Under the pieces are notes generated by a model. That model ran no database searches. It was not told the DNA's origin and saw nothing but the letters and a program-made list of their open reading frames with translations. A stretch of DNA of 64,000 nucleotides from Bacteroidia bacterium (GTDB lineage: Bacteria; Bacteroidota; Bacteroidia; UKL13-3). A program made the translations under genes and the position numbers. How positions within the stretch are numbered: the first letter of the stretch is position 1; each line of letters begins with the position of its first letter. Shown here one piece after another: positions 1-8,875 of this stretch. The stretch covers positions 1-64,000 of the forward strand of contig JAIBAK010000011.1 of assembly GCA_019695215.1 (NCBI GenBank). Reading direction: 5' to 3'.

Positions 1-140
1 CGAAAGGATGCCGACTGAACTTTAATCATCACATCAGGGTATTTGCGTATAAGTTCGAGGCATTGCTGCGGGCTCAGGGGCGTACGTAAGTCGGGGGGCT
101 GCTTTTCTTCACGAAGAATTCCAATTTTTAATTTGGTCAT
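1..140 (-). CDS. Saccharopine/alanine dehydrogenase-like protein (partial, N-terminus only)
   Basis: The reverse strand reads from an ATG at 140 and leaves the window after about 46 codons. The peptide begins MTKLKIGILREEKQPPD and continues with RTPLSPQQC and an ELIRKYP stretch. That is the usual N-terminus of the alanine dehydrogenase / NAD+ saccharopine dehydrogenase fold, where REE/K-PPD-R-PL(S/T)P-QC lines the substrate side. Enzymes of this fold reversibly oxidise an amino-acid C-N bond with NAD(P)+ in the cytoplasm. Only the first strands and helix of the N-terminal domain are visible, so the substrate (lysine, alanine or other) cannot be decided. A TANNTTTG box lies 8 nt upstream of the ATG. 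Confidence 0.7.
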   Translation of the reverse strand, partial: MTKLKIGILREEKQPPDLRTPLSPQQCLELIRKYPDVMIKVQSASF

Positions 141-148
141 ATCAAAAA

Positions 149-156
149 CAAAATTA
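149..156 (-). promoter_or_regulatory. -7 promoter box (TAATTTTG)
   Basis: Read on the minus strand, this octamer matches the Bacteroidota primary-sigma -7 consensus TANNTTTG and ends 8 nt before the ATG at 140. It lies just downstream of the terminator at 171-203, so the dehydrogenase-like gene has its own promoter. The leader would be only a few nucleotides long. Confidence 0.45.
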
Positions 157-170
157 GGCAGTTTTTCAAT

Positions 171-203
171 AAAAGAGGCCCCCGAGGTACGGGAGCCTTT
201 TTA
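171..203 (-). terminator. Rho-independent terminator of the T9SS beta-helix gene
   Basis: On the minus strand AGGCTCCCG and CGGGGGCCT pair across a 5-nt loop (TACCT). The single odd pair becomes a U-G wobble in minus-strand RNA but a C-A mismatch in plus-strand RNA, so the hairpin is built for minus transcription. A short U-rich run follows. It lies about 25 nt past the stop codon of the large secreted gene. Confidence 0.75.
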
Positions 204-225
204 TGATTTATTTCTTCGTTAGAGT

Positions 226-3200
226 TTATTTATGACCTTTCACCAAACGCAGGGTATAATTTTGTCCGTTAAGGTTAAAACGGGCATAATACAATCCGAC
301 ACTTAGGTGCTCAGCATTCCAGTTGATTTGGTGCTTACCTGCATTTTGTTGCTCAGCAGGAATATTCATTACCTCCCGACCCATTAAATCTACGATTTTA
401 ACAGACACGATAGTGGTCTGACTTATTGTATAATCAATGGTAACGTTGTTCTCAAATGGATTTGGATAAGCAGTAGCAATCATTCCATTCACTACTTTTC
501 CGCCTGTACCTACGGTACCTACAGTTACATTAGTAGTAGTTGAGTCTGAACAACCGGTGGTCGTATTCAGAACAACCAGCTTGACATTGTAATTTCCGTT
601 GGTAGTGTAAACACAGGTAGGACTTGCAGCAATTGAAGTAGTACTGTTTCCAAAATTCCAGTTGTAATTTACACCTGAAAGCGCATTTGCTTTGAAGGTA
701 ACCTGACCGGCCAGTTGTCCTAGAATAGTGAATGTTGCATCGGGTTTAGCATTAAAAGTAACCACGACCGGAGTTCTGCTGTCACTCGCACACACCCCAT
801 CGTAGGACTCTACATAAAATGTAGTTGTAGCGGTTATTCCTGAAACTAAAATTGATGCTCCTGTATCAATTGGGTTACCTCCCGTAGGACTTACATACCA
901 TTTGAATTGTGGCGAACCAGTAGCATTAAGCATAGCAGGATGACCTTGGCAAACTGATGTGGGGGCTGCTGTTGGTAAGGCAACCACAGTCACCGTCACC
1001 AAAACAGTATCTGTTGAAGTGAAACCCATAGTATCTTTAACTGTTACAACGAAAGAAGTAGTAGTAGCGGGATTAACAACCGGATTGGAAGTAGTAGCAG
1101 ATGAAGGATTCCAGACATATGAATATAATGGAATTCCACCCATAACGGTTGGCGTTCCTCCCAAAGTGATGGACTGTCCTTTACATATCGTTGCATTACT
1201 GCCTGCGTCAACAAGTAGATTAGAAAATGTTGTTGCCTCATGGGCACCCATATAAGTTATATCTTTCCCCCGATTAACCCCAAAATTATCTTCTGAAATT
1301 TCAATGATTGATTTACTCCGTAAATACAGATTACCGATTGATGCACCTGCCAAACGTAAATCAAAAGTAGAATCAACAAAGTTCAAATTCTGATTTTGTG
1401 AATACAAATCAGAACTAACAACGGATTTCCAATCAGAAAGATTATTGCGGTTAACACCATTAAAACTCCCAAGTATACCCTGGGCACTTGTTACGAAATA
1501 GTTATTGTAATTGATTCCAGAAAATGATGTTGTTGCAGTCGTAGCACTATAAATAGCGTAGGATGTTTGAGTACCACTTGAATTAACTATAGAATTACGG
1601 AAAATATTATTACGAACATCAAGATTGGTTGATGCAGATGAGGTAATAGCAAAGGCCGCACTTACATCAGAAGTGGCACCAGTTCGGTTCCAAATTCCAT
1701 ACATATTTACGGTGTTATGAAATAGCCTAACCCCACCTGATCCCCCTTTAATTCGTATACCTACATTGGCATCAGATGTAAGGATTGAGTTACCCTCACC
1801 CCCAATGTCAGAAACCATGTTGTTCGCGATTTCAATAGCCGAATTGACAAGTGAAGTATTTATATCTATCCCTTTCCCTCCTTTTCCACCTGAACCAGTA
1901 TGATTCACTTTATAAATGATGTTACGGCTGATAAACAAATTTGAATCCCCCAAACCCAAATAAATACCCCAAGAATTTTGATCAGATGAAATTACATTCC
2001 TGATAATATTGCGGGAGATAATTCCATTCCTAACGTTGCTATCTAGGGAAATGCCTAAAGGTGCCATACCAGAAATTGAAACAACCCGATTAATTTTGTT
2101 TGAATCGACAACCAGTGAACGAATGGAGGAAAGGAAAAATCCCCCTAAAGCAGCTGTATCAACCGTATTGCCTTTAATGCTAACTAAATCACATTCATTT
2201 CCAGGCGATCCGCTAATTATAAGACCTGCGGTAGAAGATAAGAAATGATTATTTAAAACACTCAAGGAGTCATTATCAGAACCAGGAGTTCCAATAGTCT
2301 CCCCTCCCACAGATATTGCATAGGAATTTACACCTGTGCGTGGCATATAAAAGTCACAATTACGAATGGTATTATTGCTTGCCCCATTTTGGTTTCCTTT
2401 ACTTATTAACTGAATACAACTTGCATTTGATGAAGTTTGATAATTTTTAATTGTGAATAAATTAACCGAGTCCATTGCTCCATAGTGTCCATCAATTTTG
2501 ATTCGGTCAGCCCCATTGATCCTGATTAATCCTCCAGCATAACTTCCACTTATTGTTCTTGGTAAAGTTGTGTCAGGAACTATTGATATGAAGTATCCTG
2601 AACCATTTATTTCAACTGTTGAATTCAAATCAATTGTACCCGTTTCATTGAGATTCGAGGTAATTTTTGCCGTTATGTTACCTGATACCACGTTTTTATT
2701 GACCAAGTCAAAGAACCCTCCTGAATTTGTAAGAGAAGTAATTTGTTGACCTTGTCCAATAAGATAAGTTCCGTTAAGTTGAATGGCAATTTTAAATGAT
2801 GCAATATTGCCTCCTAAAGGGAAATTTACCGCACTCAATGATACTGATACGGGAATAGTATTGAAAGCATAGAAATTTGGACTTCCCGTGTTCCAACCTA
2901 CATTTGGAGCAGACGCCATATCCTGTGCTATGACAAAATATTGAATGATATCACCTAGATTAACCCCACCTCCAGTTAACAAACTATAGTTAATTGTAAA
3001 ATCAAAAGGGGAACTGTTATTATTAGCCTCTACCCATTTCCACCCGTTATCCCCACTGGTGTTACCAGCATAGGCATTTGCTTCTGTATTTCTTTTAAAA
3101 TACAGCCTTGGTTTGGTACCAGACAATGTATCTATCCCTGAGGCATCCGAAATGGTAGCAAAGCTTGAAGTTATTCGATTAGTATATGAAATTGTATTGC

Positions 3201-5958
3201 TTAATGGAGTAAATGAAATGACCGGGGGTATAAATTCACCTCCAGCTTCATATGCCCCAATGGTTGGAGTGGTTCCACTACGTGTGGCTCCCATTAAATC
3301 AGTAGTTATACCTGACACAGGGGTTCCATTCCCAATTAAAACCGACCCTGACAAGGGTCGAAGATTAATATTGCTGTTAAAATTAGGTACGGTATTGATT
3401 GAGGATGTATCCCTTGGGGAGGCTATTGCTGATTTCCAATTAGCCAAGGTTGATTGATCTGCAGAACCTATGTATCCCAAAATACCATTCGGTCCGGAAA
3501 CGAAATAATCATTATTATTAGTTGTATTAACAAACGATGTATTACCTATAGTACTATATACCGCATAACTTTTTGCCCCGGATAATCCGGTTTGAGTATT
3601 AGCGAATACATTATTTCGTAAGTCAATTGTACAAGGAACCATAACCAAGAATGCAGAACTAAAGTGAGGAGTTGTACCTATATTAGGGACAGCGCCAAAA
3701 AGGCTAACCGAATTATGATAGATATTACAAGTTCCTGAAGCGGCAATACGAATCCCAAATGCATTATACGTAGTACTGCTTGTGCTGTAATTCACTGTGG
3801 AAACATCAGCAATATGATTATTTATAATATTTAAACCATTCATTGTTCCCGGACCCACCGAGATACCATAAGCTCCATATCCGTTACTATACTGGTTTCG
3901 GATTCCGGAAATAATATTACCAATAATATACCCTGAATTAATAGTGCCTCCGATACCTATAGCACAAATATTTGATGCCACTCCTCCGGGAATAGAAATA
4001 CCTGAAATATGATTTGATTTAACAAGTGCGACATTGACATGAGAAATCGAAATACCAAAATAAGATACGGTGTATAATGGATTAGCATCACCTAAAACAT
4101 TCTCAGAGATTACAAGATTATCTAATAAACCGGTGGAGGTTCCGGCAACATCAATCCCTATCCAAACTCGCTTAATATTGTTGTTCTTGATTGTAATGTT
4201 ATCATTATCCGGCCCTGTTGAAGTAGAAACAACAACTGTTCCTGCTACAAAAATACCATAAACATCCACTCTTGTTGATCCTCCAATAATATTACAATTC
4301 ATCACGGTATTATTTGTGGCTCCCGATAAGGTTCCTAAACTACCAAAAGCAATAACCGCTGAGGTATTGGTATCTTCATTAAGAATAGTTAAATCTGTTG
4401 TCTTACTGCCACTATTGGAACCATCGAGTGTAACGTAATCAGTTCCTTCAAACATAATGATTGATGAAGCTCTTCCTTTAATGGTAGGGGTTACCCCTGC
4501 ATTGGGTCTTATAGTGATACTATTTACCAAACTTGCTCCAGGAATTACTTTAAATTTAATTGGAAAAGTTTCCGAAGCCGAATAGTCTGCATCAATTAGC
4601 TTAAATATTACAGGGCCACTAACACCAGCCGTGTTGATCACATTGGCCGCCTTTGTAAGAGTTGAAAAATCTCCTCCTGTCCCTACAGTATACACTCCAT
4701 TCAATACCTTCATAATTGGACGCGACCCTGCAGGATCAGTCACGGTTGGAGTATAATTGTTTGCGGCAATCGTTAGTTGGGAACACTGTGCATCTAAATA
4801 ATTTCCGATAATTGCCCCGCTATCTATATCGTAGGCAACCCAAAAGTAATTTACCCCTTTTATGAGTTGTTGCGAACCGGTAATTAAAAACGAATCTGTA
4901 GGCGAATTCACCACCGAGCCAAACTGGTTTGTGGTAGAAAAAACTGAACTGGATCCCGTATAAAAAACCTTAGCCCTACGAATATCTGAAGCTAATGAAC
5001 TACCCGTAACCTTTAATTTGAGCGAAGTAAGACTAAGCGGTGAAGCTACTCCACCTGAAAGCATCACTTGAACTCCTATTATTTGTTGATTTGTTGATCC
5101 GGGAACAGCAAAATTGGTCGTAGCTTGAAAGGTGGTGGAGGATGAATAAGTCATGGGTAATGGAGTCCAGATAAAAGTAAGACCTGATGACGGGGCCACT
5201 GTAGTCGTTATGGTACATACATCTGCGTTAGTAGAACCTGCGGTGGTGGCAGCCCAATTGGTGGTTGTAGTTCGATTAATAAAACTTGAATTGGTATTAC
5301 CCCTTAAACCAACCTGGGCCCAGGCAGTCATTGAGGTGGTAAAACATGTACCATATACAAAGCTAATAAGTTGATTATTTATGACTCCATTTCCTTCATC
5401 TATCCTTAGCTGAAAACTGAACGTTTCCCCGGTATAATAATAAAGCCGAACGTTTGACCACTGAGCTACAAAAGTGCGGTTTGGTGAGCTCCCAAGTACT
5501 TGGTATCGCAATTCAGAACCAGACCCAATACCGGCTAAATCATATGAAAATGGCGCTGCAACTTCAAAACCCGAAACGGTGCTGCTAATTGCAAATTTAG
5601 TTGTAGCACCCGGATCGGTTGAACCGAAACTCATATACCCATTCTCGCTTAAATACACTTGTGAGTAATTAGTCCCATTAAAATTAAATGTGAAGGGTAA
5701 GGTTATTGGAAAGGTGGCATTATCCATTCCACCACCAGAAGAAAGTTGTGTGCCCCCTGTAATGGCTGTATATGTGCCAGAGGTAGAGCTAAAACCATAT
5801 CCAGGTTGAGCAAAAACACTTGAAACATTCACAAACATCATCAAACAGAGTAAAAACATAAAAATCACTGTTCGAAAAGAAACACAATTGAAAATTAATA
5901 CCCCGCCATGAACCCATTTTGTTCGAGCAGAAATTTCTTTTATAAGATTCGATTTCAT
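226..5958 (-). CDS. Giant secreted T9SS-sorted beta-helix protein
   Basis: About 1910 residues counted from the ATG at 5958. An earlier ATG at 5973 touches the -7 box, so I prefer 5958. A basic N-terminus and hydrophobic segment ending near VSSVFAQ form a signal peptide. Next comes a beta-sandwich-like domain with a LSENGYMSFG motif, then about 120 residues resembling the BNR-associated N-terminal (sialidase) domain. Two long right-handed parallel beta-helix regions follow, with many N-x-I and NN turns. Two Ig-like segments and a PKD domain (YNWNFGNSTTS) come next. The C-terminus is a T9SS type A sorting domain with YPNPF, DLMGREV and a final LRLVKGHK. The protein is probably exported by Sec, then across the outer membrane by T9SS, and anchored at the cell surface or released. 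A polysaccharide-binding or lyase role is only inferred from the fold, and no catalytic motif is recognised. Confidence 0.88.
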   Translation of the reverse strand: MKSNLIKEISARTKWVHGGVLIFNCVSFRTVIFMFLLCLMMFVNVSSVFAQPGYGFSSTSGTYTAITGGTQLSSGGGMDNATFPITLPFTFNFNGTNYSQVYLSENGYMSFGSTDPGATTKFAISSTVSGFEVAAPFSYDLAGIGSGSELRYQVLGSSPNRTFVAQWSNVRLYYYTGETFSFQLRIDEGNGVINNQLISFVYGTCFTTSMTAWAQVGLRGNTNSSFINRTTTTNWAATTAGSTNADVCTITTTVAPSSGLTFIWTPLPMTYSSSTTFQATTNFAVPGSTNQQIIGVQVMLSGGVASPLSLTSLKLKVTGSSLASDIRRAKVFYTGSSSVFSTTNQFGSVVNSPTDSFLITGSQQLIKGVNYFWVAYDIDSGAIIGNYLDAQCSQLTIAANNYTPTVTDPAGSRPIMKVLNGVYTVGTGGDFSTLTKAANVINTAGVSGPVIFKLIDADYSASETFPIKFKVIPGASLVNSITIRPNAGVTPTIKGRASSIIMFEGTDYVTLDGSNSGSKTTDLTILNEDTNTSAVIAFGSLGTLSGATNNTVMNCNIIGGSTRVDVYGIFVAGTVVVSTSTGPDNDNITIKNNNIKRVWIGIDVAGTSTGLLDNLVISENVLGDANPLYTVSYFGISISHVNVALVKSNHISGISIPGGVASNICAIGIGGTINSGYIIGNIISGIRNQYSNGYGAYGISVGPGTMNGLNIINNHIADVSTVNYSTSSTTYNAFGIRIAASGTCNIYHNSVSLFGAVPNIGTTPHFSSAFLVMVPCTIDLRNNVFANTQTGLSGAKSYAVYSTIGNTSFVNTTNNNDYFVSGPNGILGYIGSADQSTLANWKSAIASPRDTSSINTVPNFNSNINLRPLSGSVLIGNGTPVSGITTDLMGATRSGTTPTIGAYEAGGEFIPPVISFTPLSNTISYTNRITSSFATISDASGIDTLSGTKPRLYFKRNTEANAYAGNTSGDNGWKWVEANNNSSPFDFTINYSLLTGGGVNLGDIIQYFVIAQDMASAPNVGWNTGSPNFYAFNTIPVSVSLSAVNFPLGGNIASFKIAIQLNGTYLIGQGQQITSLTNSGGFFDLVNKNVVSGNITAKITSNLNETGTIDLNSTVEINGSGYFISIVPDTTLPRTISGSYAGGLIRINGADRIKIDGHYGAMDSVNLFTIKNYQTSSNASCIQLISKGNQNGASNNTIRNCDFYMPRTGVNSYAISVGGETIGTPGSDNDSLSVLNNHFLSSTAGLIISGSPGNECDLVSIKGNTVDTAALGGFFLSSIRSLVVDSNKINRVVSISGMAPLGISLDSNVRNGIISRNIIRNVISSDQNSWGIYLGLGDSNLFISRNIIYKVNHTGSGGKGGKGIDINTSLVNSAIEIANNMVSDIGGEGNSILTSDANVGIRIKGGSGGVRLFHNTVNMYGIWNRTGATSDVSAAFAITSSASTNLDVRNNIFRNSIVNSSGTQTSYAIYSATTATTSFSGINYNNYFVTSAQGILGSFNGVNRNNLSDWKSVVSSDLYSQNQNLNFVDSTFDLRLAGASIGNLYLRSKSIIEISEDNFGVNRGKDITYMGAHEATTFSNLLVDAGSNATICKGQSITLGGTPTVMGGIPLYSYVWNPSSATTSNPVVNPATTTSFVVTVKDTMGFTSTDTVLVTVTVVALPTAAPTSVCQGHPAMLNATGSPQFKWYVSPTGGNPIDTGASILVSGITATTTFYVESYDGVCASDSRTPVVVTFNAKPDATFTILGQLAGQVTFKANALSGVNYNWNFGNSTTSIAASPTCVYTTNGNYNVKLVVLNTTTGCSDSTTTNVTVGTVGTGGKVVNGMIATAYPNPFENNVTIDYTISQTTIVSVKIVDLMGREVMNIPAEQQNAGKHQINWNAEHLSVGLYYARFNLNGQNYTLRLVKGHK
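454..545 (-). repeat. 92-bp direct repeat, copy 1 (T9SS linker and start of sorting domain)
   Basis: This stretch encodes the end of the PKD domain, the linker TVGTGGKVVNG and the start of the sorting domain (ATAYPNPF). It aligns without gaps to 6451-6542 with five mismatches in 92 positions by my count. The rest of the two sorting domains is clearly more divergent, so similarity is concentrated here. Confidence 0.85.
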
Positions 5959-5973
5959 AGAAAAAAATATCAT

Positions 5974-5981
5974 CAAAAATA
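5974..5981 (-). promoter_or_regulatory. -7 promoter box (TATTTTTG) of the T9SS gene
   Basis: On the minus strand this TANNTTTG match abuts the first possible ATG (5973) and lies 15 nt before the preferred ATG at 5958. Transcription would start about where the upstream ATG is, which argues for translation from 5958. Confidence 0.45.
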
Positions 5982-6172
5982 TAAAAAAGATGAAACTATA
6001 AAAACCTCGGCTAAAATATTTGCTGGGAAAAAAATAATAACTTGAAAAGACTTCTTATTAGTTCTAACTGGAATATTTATGAATAAGTTGGTTAAAGTCT
6101 AATCGTGTTTGGCTGGTTACCTTCTTTCATTGATTAATTCAGACTTTGCCTTTATTGAGGTGGTGTAAATAT

Positions 6173-6206
6173 AAAAGCCCCTTCGTTTCACAACGAAGGG
6201 GCTTTT
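6173..6206. terminator. Strong bidirectional terminator hairpin
   Basis: AAAAGCCCCTTCGTT and AACGAAGGGGCTTTT form a perfect 15-bp stem with a 4-nt loop (TCAC), and T-rich sequence lies on both sides. It follows the remnant at 6223-6548 on the minus strand. Because that remnant is fused to the sugar-transferase gene, the hairpin now ends the polysaccharide operon. Confidence 0.9.
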
Positions 6207-6222
6207 TAGGAATTTGACAACT

Positions 6223-6548
6223 TTATTTACCTGCTTTAATGAGACGGAGAGTTTCAACCTGTCCATCTATTGTTAAACGAACATAATAAATTCCAGCAGC
6301 CAGATTAGCCGCATTCCAGTCAATTTCATGTTTACCAGCATCTTTACTTTCAGTCGGGATGCTGTATAATTCACGTCCGGTAATGTCAACAATGCTCGCA
6401 CCAACTTCAGCTGGTTTGCTAATAGTATATATAATCAAGGTATGCTGATCAAATGGATTTGGATAAGCAGTAGCCATCATTCCATTCACTACTTTTCCGC
6501 CAGTACCCACGGTACCTACGGTTACATTAGTAGTGGTTGAGTACAACC
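6223..6548 (-). pseudogene. Decapitated 3' remnant of a T9SS-sorted protein gene
   Basis: About 105 codons in one frame encode the tail of a PKD domain, the linker TVGTGGKVVNG and a complete T9SS type A sorting domain (AYPNPF, DITGRELYS, GIYYVRLTIDG, ending LRLIKAGK). There is no signal peptide and no upstream passenger. The frame runs straight back into the stop codon of the sugar transferase (6556-6558), with only a TTG as possible start. Alignment with the paralogous gene at 226-5958 suggests a 4-bp deletion near 6543, at the point where homology stops. A sorting domain without an export signal cannot reach the T9SS, so this is most likely the leftover end of a lost secreted protein gene. 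An assembly collapse between the two near-identical linkers is the alternative. Confidence 0.8.
6451..6542 (-). repeat. 92-bp direct repeat, copy 2 (inside the T9SS remnant)
   Basis: Partner of 454-545, about 95% identical over 92 bp and in the same orientation, roughly 6 kb apart. Such a direct repeat could support recombination that swaps or deletes T9SS passengers. Confidence 0.85.
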
Positions 6549-6555
6549 TTGCCGA

Positions 6556-7974
6556 TTACTTTCCCCTGCCCTGAACGATGATGAGAATGGTATAGATAAG
6601 TATTTTGAGATCAACTGCCAGAGACATGTTTTCGATATAGATAATATCAAATTTGAGTCGCTCTATCATTTGGTCAACGTTTTCGGCATAGCCATATTTT
6701 ACCTGCCCCCAAGAGGTTATTCCCGGTTTTACTTTATGCAGGTGTTTGTAATGCGGGGCCCTGGCTACAATCTGGTCAATAAAAAACTGGCGTTCGGGTC
6801 GGGGCCCTACCAAGCTCATCTCCCCTATAAGTACATTATAAAATTGTGGCAATTCGTCAAACCTGAACTTCCGCAGAAACAACCCGAATGGTGTAATGCG
6901 CTTATCATTCTTACTAGATAAGGCAGGACCTTCCTTTTCGGCATCCGTGTACATAGTACGAAACTTATGAATGAAAAATGGTTTGCCATGCAATCCAATT
7001 CGCTCCTGTTTAAAAAAAGCCGGTCCCTTAGACGATAACTTTACTCCTAAAGCAATGAGCAAATAAATTGGAGAACCTATTAGTAAAACAAAAAAGGAAA
7101 CAAAAATATCGAATCCCCGTTTAACAGCCTGTTGCCAGGAAGACATAATTTCATGCCTTATTTCAATGAGTGCTGTTCCGAAAATATGATTCATTTTTAC
7201 TGAACCCGAGACAATATCATACATATCAGGAATAATTTTTATGATCACATTTTCATCTTCCAGAATATTTATAATCTCGTTCAGCTTTTTATGTTCCGAA
7301 CTCTCAATAGCAATAATCACTTCTTCAATCTCATTTGAATGGATAAACTGAGGAAGTTGTGTGTAATCTCCCAATTGGGGTAAATGACCGGATAAAAGGT
7401 GCTGCTCGTCACTTCCCTTAACAGTAACAAACCCGTTTAAAAAATACCCCTGAGATCTTTTCTCAGATTGCAATTCGGTAAAAAGTTCGAGTGCCTTTTG
7501 GTTAGAACCTACTATTAGGGTATTAAATCCAATTTCCCTGTTTCGTATTTTTCGCCCTGTAATGGTGGTTAGAATAAAACGCCCGATAACAGTTAAAGTA
7601 AAATGCAGGGCAAACAGGGTTAAAAAAGTACGGTAATATGCACGGTACGATTGAACCTCATCATCCAAAAGCAATAGGAAAAATAAACCGAGTACTCCTA
7701 TAAATACCACTTGTAGCGTTTGCAGCACTTCATTGAGCCGGGCCTTGCGGTAAATATCGTGATAGGTACCTGTAGCAAAATAAACAGCAATCCAATAAAG
7801 GGGTATAAGCAACAAGCCAAGATAAAGTTTTGTATCAGGCTGTACAGGAATCTGGTCTCCGAATTTTTCGGTTTCAATTATTAGTTTACGATAAGCAAAA
7901 AACGAAAACCAGGCAACCGCTGCTGCCAGGTAATCGAGTGCCATGTATTTAAATACCTGTAGGCGCTTATTCAA
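6556..7974 (-). CDS. Undecaprenyl-phosphate sugar (glucose) phosphotransferase
   Basis: 472 residues. It transfers a sugar-1-phosphate from a nucleotide sugar to undecaprenyl phosphate, the first membrane step of exopolysaccharide or O-antigen unit assembly. Four hydrophobic segments lie in roughly the first 135 residues, followed by a soluble Rossmann-like region (about 145-260). A further membrane segment and the bacterial sugar transferase domain (about 285-472) follow, with KFRTM, DELPQFYNVL and MSLVGPRPE. The full-length C-terminus ends in IIVQGRGK, so it is intact despite the remnant fused 7 nt behind it. I keep the TTG start at 7974 because the N-terminus MNKRLQVFKY resembles homologues. 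It overlaps the previous stop codon by 8 nt, which suggests translational coupling. The next ATG is at 7944. Confidence 0.9.
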   Translation of the reverse strand: MNKRLQVFKYMALDYLAAAVAWFSFFAYRKLIIETEKFGDQIPVQPDTKLYLGLLLIPLYWIAVYFATGTYHDIYRKARLNEVLQTLQVVFIGVLGLFFLLLLDDEVQSYRAYYRTFLTLFALHFTLTVIGRFILTTITGRKIRNREIGFNTLIVGSNQKALELFTELQSEKRSQGYFLNGFVTVKGSDEQHLLSGHLPQLGDYTQLPQFIHSNEIEEVIIAIESSEHKKLNEIINILEDENVIIKIIPDMYDIVSGSVKMNHIFGTALIEIRHEIMSSWQQAVKRGFDIFVSFFVLLIGSPIYLLIALGVKLSSKGPAFFKQERIGLHGKPFFIHKFRTMYTDAEKEGPALSSKNDKRITPFGLFLRKFRFDELPQFYNVLIGEMSLVGPRPERQFFIDQIVARAPHYKHLHKVKPGITSWGQVKYGYAENVDQMIERLKFDIIYIENMSLAVDLKILIYTILIIVQGRGK

Positions 7975-8863
7975 AGCGTACGAGTTTTACGTTGTCAATA
8001 TAAATTTGCGGAGTATACCCCGTTGAAGTTTTAGCCGAGCCAAAGAAAATTTTGAATTTTGAATTTGGTTCCTGCGATGAAATATCCTCCTTCAAACTCA
8101 AATAAAGTTTATGCCAGGTAGTATCGGTTGGATATAAACTCAGAATGGGCACCTGCTGGACGTCTCCTGAATTTCCTTCAGTTACATAAAATCCTGTAGT
8201 GAACTGATAATTGCACCGGTAATCCAATTCCAGATAAACTTCATTTCCAGATGAGGGAAGCTGATATTCATTCAGTGTTGTTACTTCAACAATGGTAGTA
8301 TCATTTTTAATTTCAATTAATGCCGAACCTCCGCTACCTCCCCAGGCATAAGGTTTACCCGTTACCCTATAAAAAGTATCAAGCACTCCGTGTTTATATA
8401 ATTCAAATTTAGTACTGGGTTCATCAAAGGCCTCTATCAGTTCAAATTTAGTATTGGGTTTATACGAAATGGTAATGGGTCCAAGCGAATCGACAACTTT
8501 AGGTAATAACGTTGCGTATTTAACATACCCCGCATAAAACGGGTAGTAAATTCTCAGGTTACTTTGTCCGTTTTTTCTCACTCCTGCACGTATTTCTACT
8601 TTGGTGTAGCCGGTAGCTAAAACCGGAATAGTAGCCGGCAACTGGTAAACTCCCTGCAAGGCATCGTTAATATAGACCCACCCGTCTAATATTTGATTAG
8701 AGGCAGCACCCTGACTGCCGGAAGTGGTTAACGTAATTTGAGGAATGTAGAGGTAAGACGGAATCGACTCGTCAGGATTAATCACGTTGCAGCCAAATGG
8801 CGCAAGAATAATTGTACCGATTATTAGTCGGGCAAGCCACAGTTTAAATGGCATTTGGGTCAT
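7967..8863 (-). CDS. Predicted lipoprotein of unknown function in the polysaccharide operon
   Basis: 298 residues. The N-terminus has a hydrophobic segment ending in LAPFGC, a lipobox, so the mature protein should be lipidated at that cysteine and sit in the periplasm or on the outer membrane. The rest is rich in beta strands and aromatic residues (ILDGWVYIND, YYPFYAGYV). The C-terminal half, with SLYPTDTTWHKLYLSL and PQIYIDNVKLVRF, looks like a carbohydrate-binding jelly-roll, but I cannot assign a family. It lies between the Gfo/Idh-like gene (12 nt upstream) and the sugar transferase (8-nt overlap), so a part in polysaccharide export or attachment is reasonable inference only. Confidence 0.75.
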   Translation of the reverse strand: MTQMPFKLWLARLIIGTIILAPFGCNVINPDESIPSYLYIPQITLTTSGSQGAASNQILDGWVYINDALQGVYQLPATIPVLATGYTKVEIRAGVRKNGQSNLRIYYPFYAGYVKYATLLPKVVDSLGPITISYKPNTKFELIEAFDEPSTKFELYKHGVLDTFYRVTGKPYAWGGSGGSALIEIKNDTTIVEVTTLNEYQLPSSGNEVYLELDYRCNYQFTTGFYVTEGNSGDVQQVPILSLYPTDTTWHKLYLSLKEDISSQEPNSKFKIFFGSAKTSTGYTPQIYIDNVKLVRFE

Positions 8864-8875
8864 AGATATTATTTT

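Noticed and set aside
959-1255. Plus-strand frame of 98 codons and several others (e.g. 2009-2248, 3113-3457, 5153-5374)
   Set aside because: They lie antisense to the giant T9SS gene, consist of low-complexity Val/Thr/Ile sequence and have no signal or motif; they are shadows of the repetitive coding strand.
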